The notes under the pieces were generated by a model that was not told the origin of the DNA, made no database searches, and saw only the letters and a program-made list of their open reading frames with translations. A DNA stretch of 64,000 nt from Lepraria neglecta (Eukaryota; Ascomycota; Lecanoromycetes; Lecanorales; Stereocaulaceae): assembly GCA_033220425.1 (NCBI GenBank), contig CM065648.1:3038001-3102000 (forward strand). The letters run 5' to 3'. Below are positions 11,171 through 22,102 of this stretch, in pieces; the stretch's first letter is position 1; each line of letters opens with the position of its first letter. The position numbers and the translations under genes were made by a program.

Positions 11171-12056
11171 CATATGCTCTAATTGAGAGCTCGGTTGGTT
11201 CTTTTGATGGACCTGCATGATCATGCTGTCAGCATAGTGACTTTGGTGCAGCTCTAAGAGCGGAGCTGGAAAAAGTCCATGGTAGGTTGTCCATTTTCAA
11301 GTCAAGTTCGCACAAAAGTAGTACTAGTTATAAGGTCGATCCCAGATTTCTCTGCAGCATGCAACCCATATTCTCCACGCCCGTTGAAGCAGTACCTTCC
11401 AACAACATCCTTTATCTCAAAACGCTTCCAAGCATTCTCCGAAAAGTTTCTTTGTCCATTGAAAGAAGCTTGCGTCGGGGCACACCATTGGGTCTTTTAC
11501 TCCGAAGCAAATGACTAAGGCCTCAGAGGATCGGGATTATATTGAGAGAAGGGTACGGGATTACGGCGAAGTCCCACTGGTTTTCGACGAAGCTTCAAAG
11601 TGAGCATGTCAATCCAAAGATAGCGAGTCCGTGAAGGGATATCAAGGCATTGAATCTTCACTGCTAAAGATAGCAGTCGTATCGAAATACTGCTACAAAA
11701 GTTCATCTTAGCAAACAAACGCCAATTGCTTGAATTCCTCCTGTTAATAAAGTACCTTTACTGAGTGCTGTCTTGGCTGACCTGGACCCAAGCATTCGAG
11801 GCCTTTTGGCGCATTGTCGGCAATAATCGGCCGATGGGGTGAAGTTCAGGGGAAAATCTTAGGCCCCAAATAGAACATCCAATTCCTCGCACACTCATTA
11901 TTTTCATGTACATATAGGATAGCCAGATACTGAGAGACTGATTGTATATATCGCTAGAGGACGGCAAATTCCTGAAATTCCCTGCTCAATTTTGCTCAAT
12001 TCGGTCACAGTGCGTCCTGCAGCGTTGATTGGACAATTGCGCATTCCTCGCCTCGC
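11171..12056. other. 886 bp intergenic region before the glycosyltransferase gene
   Basis: No supported gene. The frame of the downstream glycosyltransferase stays open upstream only to a stop near 11970 and encodes no membrane anchor there, so an unrecognised 5' exon could lie in this stretch. Frames at 11515-11718 and 11904-12473 (minus) show no family features; the second is largely antisense to the glycosyltransferase. Confidence 0.45.
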
Positions 12057-14114
12057 ATGGCATATAATTTCTCTAACCCCCAGAATGTCGACCTCAACTT
12101 CGATGCCATCTTCCGTGCGAACGTAAAATGGCCACCATCGAAACCGATTCCTAGAGTCGCGCACTTTGTCCACGCCGACGTCAAGGAGCTGACATGGCTG
12201 GATTGGGCAGCTGTCAGGACTGCTGTGGTTAATCTGGGGGTAGAGAAGGTTAATATATGGGTTCCTGAGAAGGCAGAACTGAAGGGTTGGATATGGAACC
12301 GCATCCAGGATATACCCGAGGTGACGCTGAGGAAGATTGTAATGCCGAAGACTGTCTGGGGAGGTCGCATCGACATACCTCAACAACAAGCGGATATCAT
12401 CCGGCTGAAGATCCTGTATGAGGAAGGGGGTATGCTTTCGCGAATGGCAAAGTGCAAGCTTTGAGACTGACATGGATTCAGGTATCTATCTGGACAACGA
12501 CCTGGTGGCCCTCAAATCTTCAGATGATGTAATATACAATAATTCCACTCGATCTACCGTCATGGCACTACAGCATAAGGGGGATGGCATACCTAATGGC
12601 TTGATCATGTCAAAGCCCAGATCACCATTCATAAAGAGGTGGATTCAGCAATACAAGCAAATCAAGAACCAGAACGTTTGGGACCAACTCTCTACGAGCC
12701 GACCATATACCATGTATACCGATATGGACCCTGATCTTACCGTGCTGGATGGGCATTCGTGGTTCTATCCTCTTTCTTCCCAATCGGACGGTGATACGAG
12801 CCTCAAGATGCTTTGGTTTGGGAAGAGCTGGCATGATGTCGAAAAGAGCTACGGCACACACTTCTGGCATCCAACGACGAAGTTTGCCGAACTGATTACA
12901 CCTAGGACAATACGGATCATCGATACACCACTTTTCTGCAGAATACGGAACGTCTTCGACAATTTGGATGACGATGGCTACTACTCTACACCTCCAGAGA
13001 AGAATGCGAACTGCTCTGTGACCTGGACTTCAGATTTGAAATCGGAGAATCACAGAATGTTCTCAGATTACAGGATGTCTACGGACGATCTCGACATCAA
13101 ATGGGTCGATTCATCAGGCTTCAACAATCACGGCTGGGCTCCAAAGGGGACTTTTTTACAGCAAAACAGCACGTCTGGGCTCGCCATCCGAAATATCACT
13201 GCCAATTCGTATGCTGTTCTGCCTGTTCCAGCTGATTGGGACTCGAGAGTCTGGTCTGTTCGGATGACCTTCCACATGGACACCAAGAACATTGCAGAGG
13301 GGGATGGCGTGGGATTATTCAAGATCAGGATGGAGGATGGAGGAGAGGTTCTTATACGAGTCAGGAACGACAATCCATTCCCAGGCATAACGATGAAAGT
13401 GGAATGGTCGGGTAATAAGCTTGCATCGAAGCAACTGCAAAAATTGGACGACTTGATTTGGGTTTCGCAAGCTGGGTGAGCCTCATATTTCTCATCGATC
13501 TCCGCATTCACTTCGTCCTATAAATGATAACTGACTGATTCAATCGCAGACTTCTCTCCTTGAAGACGGGTCCACACGAAGTGGCAGTTACCTTTGACCG
13601 CAGGAACCGCGGATCAGTCAACCTGTTTCTCGATGGCGAACGAATCGCCAACAAGACTATGCCGTTGATCGTTTCCCCAAAGATTGGCCAAGAGATCTGG
13701 TTCAACGCCCGAGATTGGAATAATTTGGACACCGGCTTCCGTGGCACCTTGAACCGCTTCACCATGTACGCCGATGCGCTATCACCTCAAGACATTGCCC
13801 TTCCCATAACAACTACTTCGTACACGGCGGAGCAGATCTCAAAGTTAAAATCACACATCAACGTTTCACATGCCGCTACATCACCTTGGGCAGTCGTTTT
13901 CCCTGCTGTCATCATCACGATGTTACTGCTCTTCTTGGGCCGGAGGAAAAAAGGTCTTATCATGGCCATAGCTGAGTACGCCTGTAGGGTGCCAGATTTC
14001 GTGATCAACCATATTCCAGCGTTTGCGAAGACGGTACCCGGTCGTGCAACCGAGCTTGCTAGCCAGCTACCTCTGCTGGGCCAGGAGGAAAGAACTGAAG
14101 AAAGCAAAGAGTGA
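12057..14114 (+). CDS. Glycosyltransferase (DXD sugar-binding type) with lamin-G-like domain and C-terminal membrane anchor
   Basis: Three exons, 12057-12429, 12482-13475 and 13550-14114 (introns 52 and 74 nt), giving 643 residues. The N-terminal part has the fungal GT32-type opening IPRVAHFVH and the nucleotide-sugar site IYLDNDL (DND near residue 128), restored by the first splice. After about residue 330 a beta-rich region follows that resembles a lamin-G/concanavalin-like fold (NHGWAPKGTF, DSRVWSVRMTFHMD, GPHEVAVTFD, VNLFLDGERIANKT). At about 575-595 a membrane span (WAVVFPAVIITMLLLFLG) is followed by RRKKG and a short polar tail. Such enzymes act in the Golgi or at the cell surface on wall glycans, but donor and acceptor are unknown. 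No N-terminal anchor is seen; a missing 5' exon is possible. Confidence 0.8.
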
Positions 14115-14546
14115 TAAACACAGTAGGAGCGTAGCTGTCTACAAAGATATTCGAGAGGCTCAATTGACGGCCCAGGGGACTGCAATGGGGCTTGTGGCTG
14201 GGCCAGTTGGCAATGCAAGCAGGCCCTGATCGGACGCTGAATGCCTGCCTGGAAGCCAAAGCGGACGACAGCTGTCAGGGCGTACGACAATCAAGCTACG
14301 TTCTGTGCTTTGCACAAATTCTGCACACTGGCCCAAAGATGGCTCGGACGAGCGGAGAAAGTGACAAGAACTGATGCAGAAGGGCGAGAGGATCTCAAAA
14401 GGAGGCTGCAAATCCCCAACTGATGGCAGAACATCGAAGCGAACTGTCCCCGCAAAAGGTGAGGCAGCAGTAGACGCTCCGGCCTCTGACCTGGACGAAG
14501 AGAACGGTTCGGATTTTAGCGGGCGCCAGGACGAGAGTCCATGTTG
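14115..14546. other. Convergent intergenic region
   Basis: 432 bp between the converging glycosyltransferase and CinA-like genes. Small frames on both strands cover it but none has support. Confidence 0.5.
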
Positions 14547-15269
14547 TTACAGCTTCGCATCGCCCTTTACAACATCTCTCAACAGTTTCAATCCCTCTAC
14601 CGCAAAAGCAACCATATTTCCTTCTCTGTCCCCTCCCAATCCTGTCTCCGCCTCTTTCGTTGACGTGCCTTTCTCTGTCGCAACAGCAAGGGCTACGTAC
14701 CCCCTACAAAACACACAACAGTCAGCCAAAAGCCCTCCCTCCATCTCCAAATTGCAATTGAGACAAACTTACGGCGTCCTGTTCCTGGTATTGCCCCCCG
14801 TCGGTCCAGCGGTCCCGCTCTCACAAACACAATACGTAGCCCCCAGTGTCCCTCTCACATTCTCCGCCAGACCTTTCACCACATCCTCCGTAGGACCCTT
14901 ATACGCTGCCCTCGTCTCCTCAGTCCATCCTGCAAAAGCAATGCGTGATTCGAGCGTGTACAGCGTCAAGCCGCCTTTGTAGATCTTTGAGGCTCCGGGC
15001 GTCGAGAGGAGGGAGGCGGAGATAAGGCCACCTGCAGCCTTAGGTATTGCATCAGCCTGGCTTCAAGCAATGCAAGCGCAGGATGTACGGCGTACTGTTT
15101 CTGCTACGCAGACAGTTTCCGAACGTTCTTTGAGGAGGGTGGAAACTTCGGAGGCGAGGTCGCGGATTGAAGCTGGAGGGAAAGTGGAGGCCATTCTGAA
15201 TGAACGAACCGGAAGCTGACTGGTTGTCCGGAAGGTGTGAGAAGAGAAAAGCTGCTTGGAGAGGAGCAT
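14547..15269 (-). CDS. CinA C-terminal domain protein (nicotinamide-nucleotide amidase-like)
   Basis: Three exons, read leftwards: 15269-15096, 15038-14773 and 14703-14547 (introns 57 and 69 nt), giving 198 residues. The single domain is the CinA C-terminal (PncC) fold: CVAETAAGGLISASLL, then SKIYKGGLTLYTLESR, then CESGTAGPTGGNT and GYVALAVA. Bacterial PncC deamidates NMN to nicotinate mononucleotide in NAD recycling. In the bacterial AES-C-TGG motif Ser is the nucleophile; here the matching position appears to be Thr, so the activity should not be assumed. The first 25 residues (MLLSKQLFSSHTFRTTSQLP) are basic and Ser/Thr-rich and could be a mitochondrial presequence; a second ATG at 15194 would give a cytosolic form. 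The gene is divergent from an ACS-family permease gene. Confidence 0.85.
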
Positions 15270-15616
15270 AAGCCTCTTGATGCGGAGGAGAGGAGCTCAA
15301 ATAGAGGGCAAGGTTGAATAAACCCTAAGCGCCGTTCTCAGCCTTGAGGATCATCGAGACCTGCCTCATTCGTCCAATAATCATCCCCTCGTATCTCTCA
15401 CCAATACACCAAGGCTTTGCCCCGCAGATCTACTGCTCCCTGCAGCTAGGCAAGGTCACATTTCCACGCGCGTTATCGACCGTTATCTGCAAGAACACTG
15501 CAAGCCTACGTCATTCGCAATGGCACGAGCGTCGAGGGTTATCATGCCTCTTCAATTGGAGACTCGCTCTCCTCCCCACACTCCTCCCTCGATACGACAA
15601 TAGGACGACCTGCAAC
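15270..15616. promoter_or_regulatory. Divergent promoter between CinA-like gene and permease gene, with paired GATA motifs
   Basis: 347 bp between two divergent start codons. At 15473-15478 and 15483-15488 two GATA-factor type motifs lie ten bases apart on the minus strand (TTATCG, TTATCT). Paired HGATAR sites are typical of AreA-type nitrogen control, and Dal5-type permeases are often so controlled. Whether these sites are used is not shown, and they may fall within a transcribed leader. Confidence 0.4.
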
Positions 15617-17423
15617 ATGGCAGACGAAAAGATCCCCTCGAGCCCTGATATGGACATGGAGGCAGTCAGAACAGGCAGTGATGATATAGAGAAAGAAGCA
15701 TACAGACGAGGCAGTGGAGCTCCAGAGAAGGTGCTGAAGCATGCGAATGATGCGGACGAGGCGATGAAGGCCTTTGAGGGACATGAAGGGGAGGCAATAG
15801 TCATTGATGAGGCTACGAATAAGAGACTGCTTGGGAAGATTGATTTGAATATTATGCCAGTACGCATGTCTCAGGATAAGGCATTGTCATGTCGCTAATA
15901 GAGGTGCAGCTTTTGTGTGTAGTCTATGGCCTCAATTACCTTGATAGTACGTTGTCCGATAATTCTCTTGATATGAGCTGGACACTGACGTAAACCAGAA
16001 ACCACCCTCTCCTATGCCAGCGTCATGGGCATCAAGGCCGACATCAAACTCAGAGGCGACGACTACCAATGGCTGGGAAGCATGTTCTACTTTGGTATTT
16101 TCTCCTCCCCTCCCTGCCTTCAAAATTGAATCTTTAACACACCACCAGGTTATCTAGCATGGGAATACCCCACGAACCGCCTCCTCCAGCGCCTCCCCCT
16201 AGCCAAATACTCCTCCTTCTGCATAATAATGTGGGGCCTAGTCCTCTGCTGCATGGCCGCCGTACAGAACTATTCCGGTGCCATCGCAGTACGTTTCTTC
16301 CTCGGAGTCTTCGAAGCGGCCGTCACGCCTGGCTTTGCCCTCTTCACGTCGCAGTGGTATACGAAGAAAGAGCAGGGAACACGCATTGGGATTTGGTTCA
16401 GCTTCAATGGGTTCGCACAGATCTTTGGCGGGCTGGTCGCTTACGGCATTGCTAAAGGCGCAGCAAAGTACGGCGCAGCAATTGCACCGTGGAGGATTGT
16501 TTTTCTCGTTACTGGGTTATTGACGTCTGCCGTCGGTTGCATCTTCCTCGCCATTGTGCCCGACAACCAACTCAATACCCGCTGGCTCAGCAAAGACGAT
16601 CGAAGACTAGCCGTGGAGAGAGTGAGAGTCAACCAGCAGGGTATCGGCAACAAGCATTTCAAGTCCTACCAGCTCAAGGAAGCGCTTACCGACCCCTTGA
16701 CTTGGGCCTTCGTCTTCTACGCCTTGACAGCCGACATCCCAAACGGGGGCATCAGCAACTTCTTCTCCCAACTCATCGTCTCATTCGGCTACACAGCCGA
16801 GCAATCCCTCCTCTACGGCACACCAGGCGGTGTAGTCGAAATAGTATCTCTAATAGCCTGCGGCTACCTCGGCGACCGTTTCGGGAACCGACTCATCATT
16901 TCTTCCTCAGGCTTATTCATTGCAATCCTAGGCATGGCCCTGATCGTAGGTCTACCAATAACCAACGATGGCGGCCGTCTAGCGGGGTACTACCTGACAC
17001 AAGCAAGTCCGACAATGTTCGTATGTCTACTTTCTCTCATTGCTACGAACGTTGCCGGATACACGAAGAAGACTACGGTAGCTGCGTTGTATCTGATTGG
17101 GTATTGCGCGGGAAATATCATTGGTATGTCATGTCATACTCCATTGCCTTATTCGTCGCCCGATGCACAACACTGACTGACCACTTCCAGGTCCCCAAAC
17201 CTTCCGACCTAAAGACGCCCCTCGCTACGTCCCTGCTGAAATTACTATCATATGCTGCAACTGCGCTTGCCTCGTTGATGTAGCATTCATCTGGTGGTAC
17301 TGCAACCGACAAAACAAGAAGAAGGCAGCGTTTAGAGCAAGGCCGGGATACATGAAGTTGGAGAATCAAGAATGGTTGGATTTGACTGATAGGGAGAATC
17401 CTGAGTTTGTGTATACTTTGTAA
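15617..17423 (+). CDS. MFS permease, anion:cation symporter family (allantoate/nicotinate permease-like)
   Basis: Five exons: 15617-15859, 15910-15946, 15999-16094, 16149-17123 and 17191-17423, giving 527 residues. An acidic N-terminus of about 85 residues precedes about 12 membrane spans. Typical Dal5/Tna1-group sequence is seen: YGLNYLDKTTLSYASVMGIK in span 1, WEYPTNRLLQ, VRFFLGVFEAAVTPGFALF, and near the end the signature APRYVPAEITII before IWWYC. The group imports small organic anions such as allantoate, nicotinate, biotin or pantothenate with protons across the plasma membrane; the cargo here is not determined. All four introns (50-67 nt) restore conserved residues, including a 37-nt exon 2. 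Its divergent neighbour encodes a CinA-type nucleotide amidase, which suggests, but does not prove, a vitamin B3-type cargo. Confidence 0.9.
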
Positions 17424-17916
17424 GAGATACTCGGATAGAACTGGGCGGAATATTGGCAATTTGAATGATTTATGAATTGTGGAGCTCAGGATTTACCTTG
17501 ATATTTGCCAAAACATCAACCTATGTCCATGCCGTCTTGGTACTCTCACAATATTAATATGAAATCCAATAGGAAGGGACCGGTGTATTGCCCGCACGAG
17601 AGCAAAGCCTTACAGCAGCTTGTTTTCGTAGCACATAAGCCTTGTGGAAACAATCTTGCATTCGAAAATAATGACCCGATCAGGCACCCCAACAGTAATG
17701 ACATCGGAGAAAGTCACGGATGCAGAGAATTGATGTTTGCGCGCTTGCTTTCTGTATCTGCTGATCCGGTTCTTTTGATATCGTTAACAAACGAAGCCAG
17801 GTTGATCTGCTCTCTACCATATATGCGTCAAGATCTCCTGTAGATGTCTTTGTGAAAGCTAGCAAAATGCTGCAACAACATCACGCTTCTAATTCATAAA
17901 CCACGCCACAGTCAAG
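17424..17916. other. 493 bp intergenic region
   Basis: Holds the permease 3' end and the promoter of the next plus-strand gene. Nothing else recognised. Confidence 0.5.
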
Positions 17917-19266
17917 ATGAATCTCTTTGGACGCCGTCCCAACGACCAAGAGTCCAGCCGCAAAGGCGACCGATCGAGTAGAGATGCCCACCACGACAAT
18001 TATTCCACCCGTCGCTCACTGGAAAAACACTCCAGACGCGATAGCCTGGACGAAGGAAGCCGACAAGCCGTCAGAATGCCCAAGGTATCACCACAAGAAG
18101 CCAACAACTCCCTCTTCGATAGTCTTATCGACTTTTCCAATTATGTTACACATCTCAAAGATGAATTCGACAGAGATGTTAGTCTAGTCAAACGATATGC
18201 CAATCCAAAGGACATGGAAGGGTTGTGGGCCGGCAAGGTGGACGAGAGTACCTGACGGCGGCCGGATCATGGGCATCCCCCAAATCATTTTATAGATGGC
18301 AGTGCTGCATCCGAGACTGGATATAGGGGCAGGAGGAGTCTTCTCAAAAGGTTTCTCCATGTTGCGACTGTGATGACAGGGACCAGCAGATCCGAGAAAG
18401 ACGCTGTGTTGGCGCAAAAACTTCACGGCATGGGCAAGGGCATCATGAAGCTGCTGCACGACGCTGCCCACGACCATCCGAGTGTGAGCCATTTGCTGAC
18501 CGAGCTTGAGATGCTCCGCGTTTTTCTAGACCGGAATGGAGCCCGCACGTCAATGAAAGGCGACCACCGTAGGGGTGATGAGCTGCCTACCCTGGAGTGC
18601 AATGGTCGTGGCAGGGACTTCGAGCAGGCCAAGCAGAGATATCCTGACGACGCAATCTTCACGAACGTAGCTCCATTCAGGTCACCGGCGCGTCAATCTG
18701 GACCCAAGCGGGCAAAGTCTGAGCCTGAGCTTACCGGTCGTGGGGGAAGAGACGGGGATGGTGAAATTGACCCATGTCGTTACCCTGCTTCGTATCGGAG
18801 CCAAGGACACAGCCGTCATGACGACTTCCATTATTCCGAGAGTCCTCGAGGGCGTTCAGAGTACCAGGGGAGATGGAGGCCAGAGACTGGTCGCGACGAT
18901 TTCGGCCACGACCATCCATCTCAGCGTATGCCTAAGCCTAAGCCTAGCCCTAGGAGCCGTGAGGAGAGGGACCGGAGGAGCAGTGGTCCTAAACCATATC
19001 CAAGTCATGAAGCCAGACAGGATGATGATCATGACCAACGCTCAGAGGGTCATCAGCCTCGCGATGAAGACCACGAGGACGAGGTCAGGTTGGATGAGGG
19101 ACACGAAGAGCGTCAGAACAGCCATAGTTCTGGAGAACGTGCTGAAGATGGAGCAGAAGCTTACGGCGAAGGAGCTGAGGCCGGGTCAGGAGCCGAGGGT
19201 GAGGGACCAGAGAGCGGACACGAACCAGAGGATGGCGGCAATGTCAGTGGTGCTAATGATGATTGA
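17917..19266 (+). CDS. Hypothetical protein with a short helical N-terminal region and a long charged disordered tail
   Basis: Two exons, 17917-18247 and 18296-19266 (48 nt intron), giving about 433 residues. The 3' exon reads open across the junction in the frame chosen, joining VDE to GSAASETGYRRRSLLKRF. Residues about 65-200 look folded and mostly helical (LFDSLIDFSNYVTHLKDEFD, KLHGMGKGIMKLLHDAAHDH, LLTELEMLRVFLD). After about residue 200 the sequence is Arg/Asp/Glu/Ser/Gly-rich and repetitive, becoming strongly acidic at the C-terminus. No membrane segment or signal peptide is present. I do not recognise the family and assign no function. The 5' splice site used (GAGA|GTACCT) is one of two options; the alternative changes only a few residues. 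Confidence 0.6.
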
Positions 19267-19435
19267 CAATAGCCCAAGGTTCGTTCGTCCCGTATAAGCG
19301 GTCTGGAGAGCCTCCAGCTAACGTGTGATAGGCGGAATGTGCGTATGAGTAGCCGAGTAGTCCAGAATGGAGTGGGAAATTCCACTTCTACTGTCTTCTA
19401 CGTTCATATGCTTCAGCTTGAAAGACCAGGCCATT

Positions 19436-20593
19436 CTATTCAATAATCAGCAACGTCACAGTCCCTTGCCAGTCTAACGACTTACCAAAAGTCGTGTGCT
19501 CCCCATTGACTTTACTAACCTCAACCCTATCCCCTACAGCAATCGTCATCGTCCGCCCATCACCTTCGCTAGCAGCCTTCAAGAATCCATATCGCCCAAA
19601 GATCGGACTCCACTTCTTGCCCTTATCCACTCGTCGATCCTTCATAAGCTTCTTAAGCGCGTTTCCCGCTTCGCCTGTCGCAGCTTTCCCGGTATTGTAG
19701 TCGATGTTGATGCTGACGCAGCGAGCACAGTTCTGTGTCAGGACTATCTCTGTAGCCTTCGAATTGCTTGTGATTGTAATACAACCCCAATAGTCCTCTT
19801 CGTAAGCCTTCTTCGAGCCGGAGAGCACAATGTTCGGTCTGAATTTCGTGACATCCATCTTCGTGCCGTCTGAGAACCTCGAAGAGACATCCTGCAGTGA
19901 CTCCTCCGTGACGACCAAGTAAGCAGCAAGATCGGCGAAGGTGACGCCATCCTCCTCCTGAACCTTTGCTCCCGTCAAGTTCGGTAATCTTGAAGCGACA
20001 CTCGACAGCCACGACTTGCTGCCCGCAGACTTATTCTGGACAGCGTTTGGCGAGAGATTACCCAGTACGGGTCTGGTATTGGGACCCAGATACGCCAGCA
20101 TAACCTCATACCCAAAGCACGACGAGAACCAGGCATTGACTCGCTCCTCCATCTTATACCCTTTGGCGGGGCTATTATGCAAGCGCACATCTATAGCCTG
20201 CAGCTTCGACACTTCAGGCTCCAATGGTATCTCCAGACTCTTCTTTTCCCCGTCAGGAGGACAGTATGTGACCGTAAACACCCCCTTTTCCTCATCAATG
20301 CTCTGCAGAAATAGAGCGAGCTCAGGATAATATGTAATAGTCATATTCTCCAAATTGCCAATGAGGTGGCTCTTGGAGCGCGGCACAGGATTGCCATTGG
20401 CAGGGTGGATCTTGATAAGCATAGAGCGGCGGTCATAGGGGAAGCCATGGGGAGTGAGGAGGGCGGTGGTGAGGGGCACAGAGCGGAGGGATTTGATGGG
20501 GTACGTATAGAGCTGTATGGTAGAAAGGGTCAGTCAATTGCATGAAACCGCAGACGCGAGATAAAGAGGGGGGCTGACTTGAGTTATCTTCAT
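19436..20593 (-). CDS. MOSC-domain protein (molybdenum cofactor sulfurase C-terminal type, mARC-like)
   Basis: Two exons, read leftwards: 20593-20579 (MKITQ only) and 20512-19436, with a 66 nt intron, giving 363 residues. The first exon is required to restore the family start MKITQLYTYPIKSLRSV. The N-terminal beta-barrel domain (HGFPYDRRSMLIKI) is followed by the MOSC domain: FRPNIVLSG, then LTQNCARCVSINIDYNTG with the conserved Cys pair, then GRYGFLKAASEG. In mARC-type proteins a Cys of this region ligates the molybdenum cofactor; the fungal proteins are probable molybdo-oxidoreductases that reduce N-hydroxylated compounds, though this one is untested. No N-terminal anchor is visible, unlike mammalian mARC. 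Confidence 0.88.
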
Positions 20594-20855
20594 GATTGCT
20601 AGTGGTATGCCTAAGCAGGTTCAATATACAATGAGAATGTTTGGAGACATTGGTGGCTTTGGAGGGGCAGGAAGAAAAGGTGGGGCTTCTTGCAAGGCCT
20701 GAATGCAATACTAGCTGCTAGCTACCTATGCAGTTTTTGCATTCATCTTGTATTTTATAGGTCTGTATAGTTCCATTGGAGAAGACGTGTGAGATGTACA
20801 TGATTCATTGAAGGGCTCTGAACCCTGCGATTCGACAACCTCTCCTGTGCCTTCT

Positions 20856-22102
20856 TCAACTCATGTCCAAAGCTCCCTCCTCTCGACGACGTTGCTCACT
20901 GACCACCTGGTCCAGCATTCCATGATCAAGAGCATGCCTCACAGCCGGATACACAGCCCTCGCATAATTGCTATTGTTCTTAAGGACATGCTCCAGCGTG
21001 ATACCTCCAAAACCCCCCAAACACATCTCCCTTCTCCTTCTCCTTCTCCTTCTCCTTCACCATTTTCTTAAGACTAGAAGTCCATCCATGCAGCAAATAC
21101 GAAGCCCGCCAATCCCTGCGCCAAGTTTTCGGAGGCCTCAGATCAAATTGCCTCGTGGGATCCGTGATATTTTCAACGCTGTGGTTATTGGTCCCGAAGT
21201 CTCCAGCATTCAAGTGGACGTGATAGAGAGTTTCGAGATCGGCCAGTCTCATGAAAGAGGGAAGAAAGCATCTTGCGGCATAACCATCACCTGGTCCGGG
21301 ATGTCATGAAACTCTTGAGCCAACCGTGTCAACAAATCCACGGAAGCCGTTTCCCAGCCGCCATCGAAAACGACATCTTGCAGGATCTGGTATGCTTGCA
21401 TCATCTTGTTTTGAGGTGTGGCCATGATAACTGCATTCCAAATCTTCCCATATTTCTGCTCGCCGATTATATTCTCGAAGCCAAGGCGACTTAAGGCGCG
21501 TAAATCGCGAAGAACATAGACGTCGTCGTCGTCGAGATAGATGCCTCCCAATTTTTCGAGAACATCGGTACGGACGAAGTCGGAGCGGTGCTGTAGTAGG
21601 GCGATGTCTAGGCCGCTTAAAGGTTTGTTCGGAGCAGCGTGATAGTTGAATTTGACTTTGGGAAGCTTGTTGATATCCAGAGTGTAAGGGTTGGTGGTGT
21701 TCTCGAGAGTTTTCTTGACGACATGATCTTCGACGTTTATATGAATGCAGATAGTCTCCGGTTGCAGGCGAAAGTGTGCAGATTAGATGGCGACGAATTG
21801 GTGGAAAGAGAAATCGAAAGCTGAAGCGTGATCTGGACAAAATACACGATGTTTGGTATCGCGGCTATTTCTTTCACGGGGTCATCCTGGGTCAGTTTCA
21901 GAAAATTCAAGATAGGGTTTTCGAGGCCTCTAGTATGGCTATCGGCAAGAGAGGTTGGATGTTCTGATAAAAAGCGAGAAGGGTGTATTGATGCAACAGG
22001 ACGAAGCAAAAAAAGGTGAGGGAAAGAGCAATAGCCAGCCAGATACACTCTGCCAAGGCGAAGAACGAGAGATTTAGCTACAGAACAGGCCAGAAAAAAC
22101 AT
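20856..22102 (-). pseudogene. Decayed GT32-type glycosyltransferase gene
   Basis: Protein similarity to a GT32 (DXD) glycosyltransferase runs across several frames: an N-terminal part ending IPNIVYFVQ; then DHASAFDFSFHQFVAI, an in-frame TAA, and SAHFRLQPETICIHINV in another frame; then LGGIYLDDDDVYVLRDL with the sugar-binding Asp cluster; FFPLS followed by RLADLETLYHVHL in a new frame; and a tail (GGITLEHVLKNNSNYARAVY) in another. The break after FFPLS looks like loss of one G from TGG, and the last like one extra T in a TTTT run near 21025. No short intron with normal splice sites removes them. I count at least three frame changes and one stop. A KEKEKE stretch is coded by a six-base repeat at 21034-21060. 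Base-calling error could explain the homopolymer events but not the stop. Confidence 0.7.

Noticed and set aside
11904-12473. Minus-strand frame of about 190 codons
   Set aside because: Antisense to the first exon of the glycosyltransferase, with no recognisable motif.
14374-14982. Plus-strand frame of about 200 codons
   Set aside because: It is antisense to the CinA-like gene, whose exons are well supported by motif and splice sites.
16489-17283. Plus-strand frame of about 264 codons
   Set aside because: Shifted frame inside the permease gene; Arg/His-rich shadow without family features.
18740-19297. Second long plus-strand frame in the charged protein gene
   Set aside because: Low-complexity shadow; the chosen frame joins smoothly to the first exon and has a helical domain.
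21304-21840. Minus-strand 178-codon frame within the decayed glycosyltransferase
   Set aside because: Arg/His-rich shadow in a frame that does not carry the family sequence.
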